Part shown: piece after piece, positions 10,733 through 22,877 of the stretch
Layout of the letters: every line of letters begins with the position of its first letter
How positions within the stretch are numbered: position 1 is the first letter of the stretch
Assembly (NCBI GenBank): GCA_013407085.1
Contig: JACCGJ010001294.1
Location: forward strand, 62,001 to 126,000
Source: Atriophallophorus winterbourni
Taxonomy: Eukaryota > Platyhelminthes > Trematoda > Plagiorchiida > Microphallidae
Reading direction: 5' to 3'
DNA: 64,000 bases
Notes under the pieces: generated by a model
The model's database searches: none
What the model was told of the DNA's origin: nothing
What the model saw: the letters and a program-made list of their open reading frames with translations, nothing else
Made by a program: the position numbers and the translations under genes

Positions 10733-11277
10733 TTTACTATGTGTAAAGAACGAAAGTTTTTACAAAATATATGTAAACAAGATTGGGACGCAATGAAACT
10801 TTTATAGTATCTAGACGGATGTTGAAAATAGGAGCCCATGATGCATCTTAGTATTTACGTACCAAGAGCACTGCAGCCTAAATAGTAGCTGCACTGAGGT
10901 TGCACATAATACCATAGTACATAAAGGAATGGATGTACTACGAGCACTTGCTTAGTTCGCATAAGCATATCAAGAAAAACGAAGCTTGTATAAGTGCACT
11001 TATTCTAACTGAAGTGGCACTTTCAATCAGAGCACAAAGAAAACTGATGTACTCGAAGTAAGTGCATGTTCAAGCATTAGCATACCGAGAGAAATGAATC
11101 GTAAAAAAACGAAATAATCCGAACTGAAATCGAGCAATTTATCACAGCGCTGAAACTACGTATGTTCTTAAAGAATTAACATAGTTCAGCATCTGCACAC
11201 AAACATAAATGGAGCGTACATCACTACAGACATTTGAAGAGAACTTGCACATTTAATCTAAATATCGATGGATCGGA
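10733..11277. mobile_element. Insertion of about 545 bp with degenerate about 118-bp repeats
   Basis: The paralogues at 59.5 and 25.3 kb run uninterrupted from TGTTCC to ATAAATGAGC, while this copy is split. The insert holds diverged repeats of a motif with AGCAAGTGCAT and GCATACCGAGAGA-like blocks, also found as a tandem array at 61990-62350. Confidence 0.5.
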
Positions 11278-11350
11278 CAAATAAATGAGCTTTCCGAGCC
11301 ATTATTACATTCGGAAACGAAACATAATTAACTATCTACAAACCCTTTCT
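11278..11350. repeat. Duplicated block copy A, last part
   Basis: The stretch from about 11281 (AAATGAGCTTTCCGAGCC) matches 25349 and 59541. Similarity ends near 11350. Confidence 0.6.
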
Positions 11351-12000
11351 GGTCTCATAAAGAGGAGGCAGTACGATCCGGTTCAGTGAGCCTTGAAACA
11401 GTGGCATAGTGCGATGGTATAGTGTAATAATATGATTTATACCGATAGACAAGCTAATGAATTTTTGTTTGTTTACCATTTTATCTCTTGTTCAAAGCGG
11501 GATAAACTTAATCAATACTCTCTCTAACTGAAGAAATCGAAAGGCAGAAACCAGTTGCGAAATCTATGTGTAAAGAACGTTTGCAATAATTACAGACGTA
11601 GCACCAACGTCGTAAAATTGAAGAAATTATCAAAAACCATTTTAAGAAAATGCTTTCTGGAATATTTATACAGTAGTGCAAAGAAAGTGATGCTTGTATG
11701 CCACTGTTATATAGGGTTCGTACAACGAACTACGATGTTCAGACGGCACACAGCCAGAAACCGGTAGTGGTGTGTAAGGGATGGGGATGTGAGCGACACA
11801 TTACAGTAGTGCACAGTTTATTGAGCTCTTAACTCGGGATCAATTATGAAGGCGGCTGAACTATCTGTGTGTCACGGCTGAGTAATTGTGACATCATAGC
11901 CTGCCATTCATCGCAACGACTGGAGAAAGCTGACTAAGATTTTCGATCTGATTTCACAAGAATTTACGCAGCCTGGATATATAAACTGACAGATGTTTCA
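11351..12000 (+). repeat. Dispersed repeat with damaged hammerhead-like core
   Basis: Shares GTGAGCCTTGAAACAGTGG (11386) and CAGCCAGAAACCGGTAGTG (11750) with copies at 39500-39640 and 43900-44330. The hammerhead-like core near 11735-11761 is mutated at CTGATGA. The parts between the shared blocks are not recognised. Confidence 0.45.
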
Positions 12001-12004
12001 CTTT

Positions 12005-12330
12005 GCGGCTAGCTCGGTTATACACTTATTTTCATTGCATGAAATTCTTAAGAATTCAAATGATCCATAAACCGAGGTCCTGTTCTCTTGTTGTTCATTT
12101 GAATTGTTTTAAACTATGGTTGTAGGAGAATGCGAAATATTTACATATTTCCAACATTTCTGAAGTTGAATAAATGCTTGTTTCGCTCTGACCAGCTGTT
12201 CAGTATATCCATAACGTTTTGTAAGCACAAACAGTTCAAGGTTGACATTATTCACATCCAAATTTTAGCATTATCTGAAAAGAGAACCATTTTTGCTGTG
12301 AAAATCGGGACAGAATAGCAGCGGCTATAT
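12005..12330 (-). mobile_element. CR1-like family A fragment (RT palm end)
   Basis: Matches 1207-1560 of the LINE in the 7.3-kb insert, covering the region after the catalytic motif. On the minus strand it has ATGGTTCTCTTT followed by an altered FADD region and a KCK-like block. It is truncated at both ends. Confidence 0.65.
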
Positions 12331-12411
12331 TAATACAATTGTTAAAACCCATGTTTAGCGAGTGGATATATTCAATTGATAAACCAAGATATATATGAAA
12401 ATCTGAACTAG

Positions 12412-12655
12412 CTAAAGCTTACCTTTTCCAATAGTCACAATGATAGGCGATATAGTCATGTGACAAGTACCGCTGGCTTGCTCATGCTGATTGTCAGAAT
12501 AAATTATTTGATTGCCGACGAAAAATAGCCATACTAAGCTGAATGTATTAGGGATAGTGAATAAAAATTCAGCATCGTCGACAAATAACATGTCACAGAT
12601 TAGCCCATCATATACTCTGGTTTGCGATTTTATCTGTTCCGGTTGAAAAATTGCA
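12412..12655 (-). mobile_element. Family C LINE fragment
   Basis: The minus-strand reading MLFVDDAEFLFTIPNTF aligns at nucleotide level with the family C piece at 33931-34080 (GACGATGC...AATACATTCAG). It carries the RT catalytic motif as FVDD. It sits between two pieces of CR1-like DNA. Confidence 0.6.
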
Positions 12656-13010
12656 ACTAAGGATTCAAGATTCAATATTCAAAAATTAATTGCATAAAAT
12701 GCGTACAGCTGTAGAACACTATAGAATATTCTTATAAAAACGGGGAGTTGGGAATATAGACATTTTGGTAAGCAGAAAAATGTCATGTATAATGTAGGAT
12801 GAAAAAAATTATTTAGGATAAATATCATGCGCCGTCGTTCACTTTATTTATATAAACATGTTGTAGGTTTGAATTTCTGAGCATAATTATATCCACTTTT
12901 ATGGAAAACGTTTCACTAGAGGATTGTACAACTTCTGAAAGGATGAAGATCCGCAATAAAAAAACACGAAACAAAAAAAGAATCGAAAACATTTCCAATG
13001 TGACGGTGGT
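12656..13010 (-). mobile_element. CR1-like family A 3' end
   Basis: On the minus strand this ends in the tail signature TTGAATATTGAATCTTGAATC (12672-12652). Its interior matches about 640-790 of the first LINE, including the block near TTTCACTAGAGGATTGTACAAC. Confidence 0.55.
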
Positions 13011-13349
13011 ATATCGAATGTCATTGTGTGGTCCATATACATTTGAATATTAATTTTTTTCTTTTATTTATTTTCCTTAAGGACATGAGACTACACATGA
13101 CTTGCAAAATCGTGAATCGCTTCATAATTTCATCATCATTTTCCAAGGTTGTCTGATTCTGCCATGATGGAATTCGTGATTAATCTTTAAATAGAACCGC
13201 TGTTCTGCATTTTGCTCTAACAAAGATTTTGCATTGCGAGCCGTTTGCGGAACATGCATGTACTTTCTCGCTGTTGTGTTCTCAAACGCATGCTTTGTAG
13301 CATTGTGTTCGACTATGCAACTAGGCAGTCGCTACTCCCATTGCAGCTT
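13011..13349. other. No gene seen
   Basis: AT-rich sequence turning GC-richer toward 13350, where the family C leader is thought to begin. The exact boundary is not defined. Confidence 0.5.
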
Positions 13350-14359
13350 TTCTTCTTTTCTTACTAGCCTGGACGACCAGCCAATGTTATCTCTCTGACA
13401 CACTCCATGAGCACGGATGTGCAATGGTGCAGTACTTCGTGCTGTGCGGCTAACTCCGTGCTAAATTGATTGACAAGAGGTAGTGAGCTGCATGCTGAAC
13501 CAGGCTGGAGTCTTACTACCATTTCCTGTTCTTTTTTTCCTCATATCTGTCTAGGCCACGACTCCATCACCAAGGTTGTCACGGCCGGGGCGGTTTTATG
13601 GATAAGCTCCTAATTCCAAAATTGCCCCAATGGCACGCGTGGTCCTGTGTGACCCGGCAAAACTGCTTCCAATGACAGGAAAAATGGCGAAGGCGGCTGA
13701 CTGACTTTTCAAAACCAGCATGCTTCGGGCAGGTGGAGCTCGTAAGTCCATGAAGGCGGTCCGCATGGGGAAAAGAAAACCTTTATCTCAAACCTCCGCT
13801 GCCTTGAGGCTACATCCAATCATGGAAAACGCTTCAGGGGACAACTTCGAGGAAATATCCGTAGCCCTAGTCTCATTAGGTAGACCGAAGTTTTATTTAA
13901 CTTCGCCCTGCCAACTCCTGCGACGGCATCCTTGTCCAAACGTATGAGCCTAGCTGTTTTTTAGGTTCCGGTGGTGCTGTTGAGAAAGAGCACTTGCTGT
14001 GTGGGTATCAGCTAAATCTCCATATTGAACTGCCCCGGCTTACATCACAACGCACCAATGGAGAGGACACTCCATTTTGCTTCTACGGAAAATAACACAG
14101 GGAGCAGCAGATACCTGTTAAAAGCTATGGATCGACTGGGGTAGAGCTGAGCGCCTGGGGCTGCTTTCGACGGTGGAAGAGACTTTCAGGTCTCATTGGA
14201 CGGCTACCGCCCGCCTCAAGCTTTGCAGCCCCCAGTCATTAAGGTGCCGTTTCGCCACGGTCTGCTAACCTCATTGGGGTTTATGTGGATTAGTAATCAG
14301 CCGACAAGCAGACTGTGTTTTTCCTCACCAGCTAAACGAATTAATAAAAACAAAGCTCA

Positions 14360-15400
14360 GTTCTTAAACTTGGAACCTGGAACGTCCGGTCCATGCTTTC
14401 CGAATTTGATGACGACGTCTCGAATAACAGATGCGTAAAGAAATCAGCTGTGATTATCAATGAGCTAAAGAGGCTGAATGTTGACGTGGCTGCCCCGCAA
14501 AAGACGCGATTACCGGACACTGATATTCTTACAGTAAAAGATTACACACTTTTTGGAAAGGAAAGGGTTCTGATGAGCCTCGACTGCATGGATTTATGGT
14601 TTGCCTGACGGAACGACTTACTAACAGAGGAAGAACCGAGCAGCAGTGGGAGCTATCAGATTTGGATTTTAAATCTGAAGTGCATTACTGGTACCATTAC
14701 ATTGGTCAACGATTATGCACCAACGCTCACTGCGACGCCTGCTGAAAAAGAGGATGTTTATCATAACCTCACAACAGTCCTCAAAAACGTACCAAAATAC
14801 TGTGCAGTGATAATAGGTGATTTCAATGCCAGATTTGCTGCAGATTACGAGTCTTAGCAAAACTGTCTCGGGAGGTTCGGTGTGGGTTCAGCCAATGAAA
14901 AGGGACAACGCCTCTTAGAAATATGCACATATTTCAGTCTACGTGTCACTTACACTTTTTTCAAACAAAACTACAGCATAGAGTCTCTTGGAAACATCAT
15001 CGCTCTAAGCATTGGCATCAGCTTGATCTTATTCATGTTTGGCTCACTAATATAGAAAGATTGCTTCTCACCAGATCATATCAAAGCACAGAATGCGACA
15101 CCGATCATTTGCTGGTTTGGGCAAAACTGAAGATTCCTCACACGAGATTTCACCGCACTGAATTGTCTGCTAAGCCTAGGATTGACGTCACGCGCACGTG
15201 CAAACATAATCTAGCTGCGCGATTTGCAAAAGCCTTTACAGCCGAGTTCAACAAGACAACCAAACTCGAATCTGGTTCAGGAAACTTGAAATGGATAACA
15301 AAAACTGCATATGCTGGGTCGCACTTTCCACTTACCTTTCGAAATATGCTCGAACGAGCGACTGGTTCGAAGCATTCTCGGGGTTCAAAGGTATGCTAAC
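14360..15400 (+). pseudogene. Family C endonuclease and linker
   Basis: The plus strand gives LGTWNVRSMLSEF, the entry motif of AP-endonuclease LINEs, then LNVDVAAPQKTRL where a Glu normally stands in the ETRL motif (here Gln-Lys). Next come VNDYAPT, VIIGDFNARF and, after a stop, QLDLIHVWLTN and CDTDHLLVWAKLK, the last holding the catalytic Asp-His pair. Frames shift at least twice before 14923. The first catalytic Glu appears lost, so nicking activity is unlikely even apart from the stops. Confidence 0.7.
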
Positions 15401-15699
15401 AGATAAAAACTTACGACATCTAAGCGCAGCTAAAAATAAGGTCTAACTGACAGCAAGACGATGTGCAAATGACCATTGGACAACAAATAGCCTCAGTATC
15501 AATAAGCTGCGGATACTGGGAATTTTCCCGGTATGTATCACGGGATCAAGATAGCCATTTATCCAAGCGAACTTAAAACGGCTCCCATTAAGTCTGTAAC
15601 TGGCAACCCGATTGTCGACAAAACTGAGCAGATAAGAAGATGGTTAGAGCAATTCTTTTCTCTCTACTCTAGGGACAGTAGGGTTTCACCGCATGTACT

Positions 15700-17440
15700 T
15701 GAAAATGTCAAGCGTTAGCCCACTATTGAATATCTAGATGCCCCCTACTCCTGATAAGGTCCTCAGGGCATCGACCGCTTAGGGAATGGGAAGACCGCTG
15801 GTGACGACGGAATTCCACCTGAGCTCATAAGATGCTGCTGAGCAGCATTATTACAAACTCTTCACCATTTGATTCTTCAGTGCTGGCAGTAAAAGTGAGT
15901 TCAACAAGAGATGAGAGACACAAAGATCATCACGCTATATAAGAATACGGGAGATTAAGGCAACTGCAACAATTACAGAGGAATCTCCCTTCTGAATGTT
16001 GTAGGCAAATTGTTTGATAAAGTCTCACAGGTCCGGGTACCGGTTTTACCTGACATGATTTACTTTGAATCTAAATATGGCCTCTGCAGGGAAAAATCAA
16101 CCGTTGAAATGATCTTCACCCTGAGACAACGTCAACAAAGGTGTTGGGAACAGCGTATGCCATTATACGCTGTTTTCATTGAGTTAATGAAGGCAATCGT
16201 CAAAGTTAGCGGGGAGGCATTTTGCAAAATGCTTGATCTCATAGGCAGCCCCTCAACAGTGCTCAAATTCTTTATTTCGTTCCAAACAGGCATGACGGGC
16301 TCAGTCCATTTTAACGGTTTCCGCTCATAAGCCATTGAAATTCGCCGAGGCGTCATACAATGGTGTGTTCTTGATCCGATGCTGTTCAGCATTTTGATGC
16401 TCTCCTTCTGAAGCACGCTTTTAGTACAAGGATAGAAGGCATTTATCCACACACGTGAAGTGATGGCAAGCTTTCAACCTGAACCGGTTGAGAGCACATT
16501 CCAAGGCATGAAATTTTCTAATCCATGACCTGCTGCTTGACAACGATACATTATTGCTCAATCCCGAGAGAACCTCTAGTTGCTAATGGAGCGTTTTTCG
16601 TCGTCATGCAAAGACTGTTGTCTGACAATCATCATGAACAAGACCGAAGTCCGCGGTGAAGGGACTGTATCGCCTCCAATATTCACTGTTGGAAACTCTC
16701 AGCTTAAACCAATACATCATTTCACATATCTTGGTTCAACCATTGCGAAGAACCTATAGCTAGACATTAGATTGATAAGCGGATTGGCAGAGCGGCTGTC
16801 ATTTTGTCCCCATTGAACTCTCGTGTTTGGGGTAAAAGCATGTTGACTGTAAAGACAAAGATGATGGTATACAGCGCGTGCATACTGAATGCTTTAATGT
16901 ACGGCGGTGGAACCTGTACCACCCACGCAAGAAACGAACGGAAGCTGAATGCTTTTCATCTACGAAGCATACGTCGTATCTTGAACATATGGTGGATGAA
17001 CAGAGTGACTAATGCTGAAGTGATTTTAAAAGCTGGTCTACAGAGCATGTTCAGCCTATTAAGACAGCGCCGCCTAAAGTGGATTGATCATGTCTACAGA
17101 AAGGAAAATAGTCGTATTCCGAAAGATCTACTATATGGTGAGTTGCAATCAGGACCGCACTTGCAATACAAAGACGTTTGCTATACAGATATGAAAGCTC
17201 TTGTCATTGACCCGGCGAGTTGGAAAGAACATACTCATGACCGCTCACTTTGGGTCATCGTGTAAAGCGTTGTCTGCAAGCTGGTGAGGAGCAGATACAG
17301 CTCTTGACTGCTGAACGCAGATCACGCCGCCGGCGTGCAACGGACGCCATACAACGGAGTTCTGACTGTCGTTGCAAGCACTGCAGTAGAAATTGTTCCT
17401 CCCGAATCAAACTGTTTAGTCATTCAAAAGCTGTTGAACA
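15700..17440 (+). pseudogene. Family C reverse transcriptase and C-terminal finger
   Basis: NNYRGISLLNVVGKLF (about 15970) is the NYR.ISLL motif. KSTVEMIFTLRQRQQR and AVFIELMKA (16100-16200) match the Q..F R..... fingers and the FIDL.KAFD site, with the aspartates replaced. IRRGVIQWCVLDPMLF is the GV.QGCVLSP block. The catalytic YADD was not seen intact. The last open part (16804-17265) has MYGGGTCTTHARNERKLNAF, IRRILNIWW and RRLKWIDHVYRKENSRIPKDLLYGEL. An out-of-frame CKHCSRNCSSRIKLFSHSKA finger lies near 17370-17430. Confidence 0.75.
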
Positions 17441-17636
17441 TGAACAATTATGTGATTTTGATATACATCAATGGTCGACATTGACTGAACGAGGCCAACA
17501 ACAACATCAACTTCGCATAGTGCATCACAGATCTGAGAGCGGCAAGCTGGATTCTATTGTGGTAGAAACTTTGTGGACCACATTTTTATTGTTCGACATA
17601 TCTTAGAAGTGCGTCCGAAATGGTCTAACATCTAGA

Positions 17637-18904
17637 TTGGGAACAAGCAGTGTTAAGTGAAACTTGGAGTTGCAGCCTTACGGACGCACTCTTGAATGAT
17701 CACCAATACAGCTAACACCACTGAGGTTTTCGTACATTTTTATGCCACAGGATTTTTGCCGGAAGAGAAACGTGGATATACAACGGGATCTAGGAATAAC
17801 GCATCCTGTACCATTGGACATAATGACCATTAGCAAGGAATACGTGATGGAAAATCTAATATCGTAAAATTCCAGAAAATATCCTGGTTACGTTAACATT
17901 ACACCAAATATACTCAAGCATTGTGCATAATTTCTATGACGACCTCTAACTCAGATATTCGGAGAATTGCTGTCTTAAAGTGTTATACCGAACGGCAATA
18001 AAACCGGCGTTCAGAGCACGCCTGTTGCGCTGTTGTCCGCCATCTCCTCAGTACTCGACAGGATCGTACTGAGCAAATAACTTCAAGAAAATAAGCCATT
18101 TTTGGGAGCGGGAAAAAGTTTTAGAAACGGATACGCCTGCATTAATAATCTTATACTTACCATCGATCACTAGATATTACGGATGACATCCATGTATGTC
18201 ACCTCGATATGTCAGAAGTATTGGACCGCGTACACCACAGTATTCTCTTGCAGAAGCTGCACCGTTATGGTATCACTGGCAGTATATTAGCCTGGTTATG
18301 AGATTAATGGACTGATCGGTTTGTTTGAGTCTGGACGGTGCTTTATCCAAGTCGGTAGCAGTGACATGTAAGGTGCCTCAGGGATGCGTCCTCAGACCAA
18401 ACCTCTTCACACTTTATTTCACTTATATACCGGCTCTAATATAATGTAAGATCGTACTATTTGTGGATGATAGATAAATGTGGTCGTGGGTTAATAAGCT
18501 GGAAGAATGCTTACTTCTCCAGCAGGAACTTGACAACCTCCACGTTTGGTCTCTGAAAATAACATATTTTTTTAATTTCAAATAGTGTCACATGTTACTC
18601 TTTTGAAAATATGCGGAGTAACAATATTTTCTTGGTGCACACAGCCCCCTGTGAACCATGGATCGACCGATATAGGTGCGTTATTAAGCGACACCATTAA
18701 GATGTCGATCAACTGCATATCCTTCTATCGCTAAACATCAGAGAAATTCTCACTCTCAAATAAAATCTTCGGTAATTTCTCGAACCAGAATATTGCTTGC
18801 ATTATAAATACGTACATCATATCCACAACGGAATATGCTGTACAAGCATGGTCGCCATTGCTTACAAAATAAGTTGCGACTTTGCAATGAATATACAATC
18901 GAGT
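17637..18904 (+). mobile_element. CR1-like copy 1, 5' part (outermost of three nested LINEs)
   Basis: Starts at NKQCSVKPG-like text, before the RT, and runs through decayed RT blocks: LLSAISSVLDRIV, RGYACINN, FVDDR in place of FADD, LEECLLLQQELDNLHVWSLKI and TEYAVQAWSPLLTK. It breaks off at about 18904 and resumes at 23677 with TKLVTEINEKPFDVRIKTLNLL. The reading then joins as the standard CR1 thumb, in which AWSP.L.KDI leads to RRATKLV. It is 5'-truncated against family C. Confidence 0.8.
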
Positions 18905-20499
18905 CGGTGTGACAATGACGGTTGTCTCAGTTTATGCCATCACACGACACCATCCATCTTTGCTTCCCAAAACTGTTCTTGGATGTCTCTATACCAATGC
19001 TCAATGCTTGATTAATAAATTTGCCGAACTTGTCGCTCGGTTTGAGACTAGACGACCTTAGCTAATTGCCATTACCGAAACTTGGCTGAGCCCGGAAATC
19101 CACGATTGTGAGTTAGAGATTGCTGGCATGTCACTGATCCGCCGAGACCGTGCGTCACGTGGAGGAGGTGTGGCACTCTATTATGATCAGAGACTCAAGT
19201 GCAAAGAACTGACGGATTCCGACTTGGTGCTTCAGGACACGATATGGTGTTTGTTGACAACGACTACAGGCGATGATTGCACAATCAGCGTGATTTATCG
19301 TCCACCAACAGCCCCAGAAGTTTATAATACGAATCTACTCGACAAGCGACGCTTGATTGCCTCGAGATATCATACCAGAATCTTGATCATGGGAGACTTT
19401 AATCTGCCTAACTTGCTGAAGACTAACCAAATTTCTCCAACCTCCACTGCTGCCATCTTCCAGCAACTGTTTGACGAAATTCCCTTGTATAATCACGTTG
19501 AAAGCAATACAAGATACAGAGGGAGAGATATGCCTTTAATGCTCGATCTTATCTCGACTACTGAAGAAGACCCCGTCGAAAACATTACATACTATTGTCC
19601 GCTAGGTTCGAGCAACCATTTGATCTGGAATTTTGACTACCTATGTCGAGCAGAGCGAACAAACGATACGACAAAAATCATCAGAAAAGTATGCCCATCT
19701 AAATTATCAAACGCCCAAAGTTTGATTAACGATTGGCAAATTGAAGGCATAGGAGTAAAAGAGCAGTGTTGTAGCATCTTGACCAAGCTAAACCGGGAAA
19801 TCAACTCAAAATCAGCATTCGTACCAAAACAGTGTGGAAAGGCATTCGAATTTGAAATCCGCAGTCGCAATCAGGATTGGATTAAACTGCTATATATGGC
19901 TTGGAGAAACCATCGCTGGTTAACCACCGATGCCACATGGGAGACCTTTAGAAAACTAAGAAACCAGGTCATTAAACTTATTGCTAAAGACAAAATACAG
20001 TATCAATCTGTCATAATGTCTAAAATGAAACGGAATCCCAAGCTTATTTATAAGATTGTGAACAAGCAGTGTTCAGTGAAACCAGGAGTTGCGGCCTTGC
20101 GGACGCCCTCTGGAATGACCACAAATGCAGCTGACACCGCGGATGCTTTGGTAAATTTTTATGCTACAGTATTTTGTCCAAAGGAAAGCGTGGATATACA
20201 AATGGATCGAGAAATAACGCATCCTCTACCATTGGACACAATAACCATCACCATAGAAGAGGTGCTGGGAATTCTACTATCGTTGAATCCCAGAAAATCC
20301 CCTGGTTTTGATAAAATTACCCAGAATATACTCAAGCATTGTGCACAATCTTTATGCGGACCTCTAACTCAGTTATTCTGCGAATCTTTGTCGCAAAGTG
20401 TCATACCGACTGAATGAAAATCTGGTATAATCTCCCCGATTTTCAAAGGCGGGTGCGTTCGGAGCCCGCAAATTACAGACCTGTTACCCCGATATCTTT
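18905..20499 (+). mobile_element. CR1-like copy 2, 5' part (middle of three nested LINEs)
   Basis: A second family A copy inserted in copy 1, in the same orientation. It begins just before TNAQCLINKFAELVARF and carries the best endonuclease in the window. It is interrupted by family B at about 20500, inside the RPVTPIS motif, and resumes at 23225-23230 with LLSAVSKVLERIV. Confidence 0.8.
19128..20417 (+). CDS. CR1-like endonuclease plus start of reverse transcriptase
   Basis: A 429-codon open frame, part of the CR1-like pol of copy 2. The frame upstream of the first Met (from about 18980) continues the domain as TNAQCLINKFAEL and, after one stop, LIAITETWLSPEI, so the Met is not a true start. 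Visible motifs: RGGGVALYYD, CTISVIYRPP, ILIMGDFNLPNL (catalytic Asp-Asn), EIPLYNHVESNTRYRGRD, MLDLISTT and LGSSNHLIWNFD, with Asn where SDH normally has Asp. Then linker text WRNHRWLTTDATWETFRKLRNQV and the first RT finger KSPGFDKITQNIL. It would nick DNA for target-primed reverse transcription, but the RT is cut off by a stop at 20417 and by the family B insertion. Confidence 0.85.
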   Translation: MSLIRRDRASRGGGVALYYDQRLKCKELTDSDLVLQDTIWCLLTTTTGDDCTISVIYRPPTAPEVYNTNLLDKRRLIASRYHTRILIMGDFNLPNLLKTNQISPTSTAAIFQQLFDEIPLYNHVESNTRYRGRDMPLMLDLISTTEEDPVENITYYCPLGSSNHLIWNFDYLCRAERTNDTTKIIRKVCPSKLSNAQSLINDWQIEGIGVKEQCCSILTKLNREINSKSAFVPKQCGKAFEFEIRSRNQDWIKLLYMAWRNHRWLTTDATWETFRKLRNQVIKLIAKDKIQYQSVIMSKMKRNPKLIYKIVNKQCSVKPGVAALRTPSGMTTNAADTADALVNFYATVFCPKESVDIQMDREITHPLPLDTITITIEEVLGILLSLNPRKSPGFDKITQNILKHCAQSLCGPLTQLFCESLSQSVIPTE

Positions 20500-20519
20500 C
20501 TAATTTTCAATCCCTCATT

Positions 20520-22802
20520 TTGATAAATACTTATGTTATCCCAAATTGTCAATCTAACGTTTTTAATGCATTCATTGATGAACTTCTTATAAAACTTGCT
20601 CCTTTTCAAAATTCTTTGATTCTCTTAGCTGGCGACCTCAATGACTGCAATGTATCTATGTTTTCCCTATTGTCGCTCAAAAATGTTGTTAATTTCTCAA
20701 CTCCAGCTGACGCATTTTTGGACTTTACCCTAACAAATACACCGCATCTGTTCCTCGCCCGCAAGTTTGCTCCAATTGGTAATTCTGACCATTGCATTAT
20801 CAAACTTCTCCCAAAAATTTATGGTAGCACTGGACATAGACACCTCACCCGCAGTAATGGCAAAAAGGTGACTTCCAGAGTTTGTCAGCATGACAATATT
20901 TCAACTCTCAGGGACATGCTTTCTACCACTGATTTCAACATTTTTCATGAAGATGATGTCTCTGTCGAATGTGATGTCGTGACATCCTATCTTAACTTTT
21001 TCTTTGAAATCTGTTGTCCTAAAGAAACTATCTTTGTGAGTCCTCACCGTTTTTCCTCTGTCCACCTAAAACGCCTAAAGAGATTGAAAGAGAAAGCCTT
21101 CAAAACACATGATCGTAAAACTGTTGCGTTGCTTTCCCAGTCAATCAAGCTCGAAATTCGACGTCTTGAAAAGCTGTACACGAACACACTTCTTGGAACG
21201 AAAGACAGTCGTCACTTATGGCGTGCGCTTAAGCAAATTTGTGGAAAGAACAACAGGAAATCCCCACCTATTTTTGATATTAATTCCTTGAACGAATCGT
21301 TCGTGCATCAAATTACTGATAATGACTGTGAAGATAACTTTATTTTGCCCCCATCCTCTTTTTCCGATTCACCTTTCACCAACGTATCCGAGGTCTTTTG
21401 TGCACTTTCGGCTGTCTCACGTTTTAAGGCTGCAGGACCTGATAAACTCTCACCCACTGTACTGAAAGAATGTGCTGGAGTGCTATCCTCCCCCATCACA
21501 TCCATTTTTAATCGTTGCATGGAAAGAGCAATTATGCCTGATTGCTGGAAATCTGTCTGCATTAGCCCGATTCCAAAGAAAGATCCTGGTAAATACCGTC
21601 CTATCGCGTGCACGTCGCAGTTGCTTAAGGTACTTGAGAAAATTGTTTTACGGCGACTCGTGTCCAGCTGTCAGGTGCATGATGTTCATCAGTTCGCGTA
21701 CCGGAAAAATCGTTCAACTGTCGATGCTGTTGCTGTACTCACAGATTTTATCTAACGTTCTCTAGATAGCAAATCTAGAGCAGTACAAACTTGTTTTTTG
21801 GATTACACAAATGCCTTTAACAGTGTTCTAAGAAACTCATTACTTCAAAAATTATCTGATCATGGCGTCACTGCAAATATTCTTCATTGGCTGGCATCCT
21901 AGTTTGAGGGTCATATCCAATACACAGCCGCGAACGGCCAAACCTCCCGTGAAATAGCTATTCCCCGTGGTGTCCTTCAAGGTGCAATATTGTCCCCAAT
22001 TCTATTTTCCCTTTATATTTCTGATCTTCCCTCTGACCTATCTGCACTTACCCTCAAATACGCTGATGATGTTGCCATTGCAGTAAATCAAAATCGTCGG
22101 ATCGAGCAACATGCCTTAGGATCAATGGTAACGAACATTGGTCAATGGTCCTCCACGATTGGTTTATCGTTGAATCCCTCTAAATGCAGCGAAATCGTAT
22201 TTTCCAACATTATTGGACAGCGTCGTTTAGCCCTTCACCAAGAAATTCCTCGCGTTTCTCTTAACGGCTTGGTGTTCGACAGATGTTGCAGCTTTAAGTA
22301 TCTTGGTGTTACAATATCTGAAAATCTTAGCTGGACTGAACATGTTACAAGGCTATTCACAAAAGTGCGCCAACTGTCGTTCTACGCACTACGTCTCCGT
22401 TCTTTCTCCGTTCCACCAAATGTCATTCAACTTTTCGTTTTTTCTTGCATCATTCCTCACCTTCTTTTCGCATCTCCTGTGATTTTTCACGGCCTCTTGG
22501 AAGAGGATTTTACGATGATCAGAAGATGCATTAAGCTCATCTCAAGACTGAGTTGTGTTTCCGCTGATGACATTCGTCACACTATTTTCAATCGTCATTT
22601 TCGTGAATGCAGCAGATTAATCGCGAACATTTCTACTGATAGTTTACATCCATTGAACAAAAGCCTTGTTTCTTGCAGATGTCTTTCCTCCACCCGAAAC
22701 CAGTACGTTATTCCTTATTCAAGAACGAATAAATTTAGAAATTCTTTTATCCCATACTTGGCCCGATGCATGGTACAGCAATCAAAGCTGTTACAGAGTT
22801 GA
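20520..22802 (+). pseudogene. Family B endonuclease-reverse transcriptase, two in-frame stops
   Basis: One reading frame runs from 20520 to 22802 and is interrupted only by TAA at 21753-21755 and TAG at 21900-21902, with no frameshift. It begins inside the endonuclease (LAGDLNDCN, IGNSDHCIIKLLP with the Asp-His pair). The RT follows with KAAGPDKLSPTVLKEC, PIPKKDPGKYRPIACTS, HQFAYRKNRSTVDAV, FLDYTNAFNSV, IPRGVLQGAILSP and ALTLKYADDVAIA, so the catalytic YADD is intact. Thumb motifs are LNPSKCSEIVFS and FKYLGVTISENLSWTEHV. The 5' half of the endonuclease is missing, so this copy cannot move by itself. Confidence 0.9.
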
Positions 22803-22877
22803 AAGAACGCTTGACAATTTTCTAATAATGCCACGATGCCCCAGTTATTTTTCGAGTTAATTTTTCAAATTCCCCTA

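Larger units (their letters stand above)
13350..17636 (+). mobile_element. Family C LINE (CFDP2-like endonuclease), near full-length
   Basis: A 4.3-kb plus-strand non-LTR element, richer in GC than its surroundings. Order: leader (13350-14350), endonuclease (14360-15130), reverse transcriptase (about 15700-16760), and a C-terminal domain ending in a Cys-His finger (16800-17440). The endonuclease and C-terminus resemble proteins often annotated as craniofacial development protein 2-like, which are LINE-derived. I cannot place the clade with certainty. Multiple stops break it. Further pieces lie at 12412-12655, 33920-34690 and 58300-58430. Confidence 0.8.
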
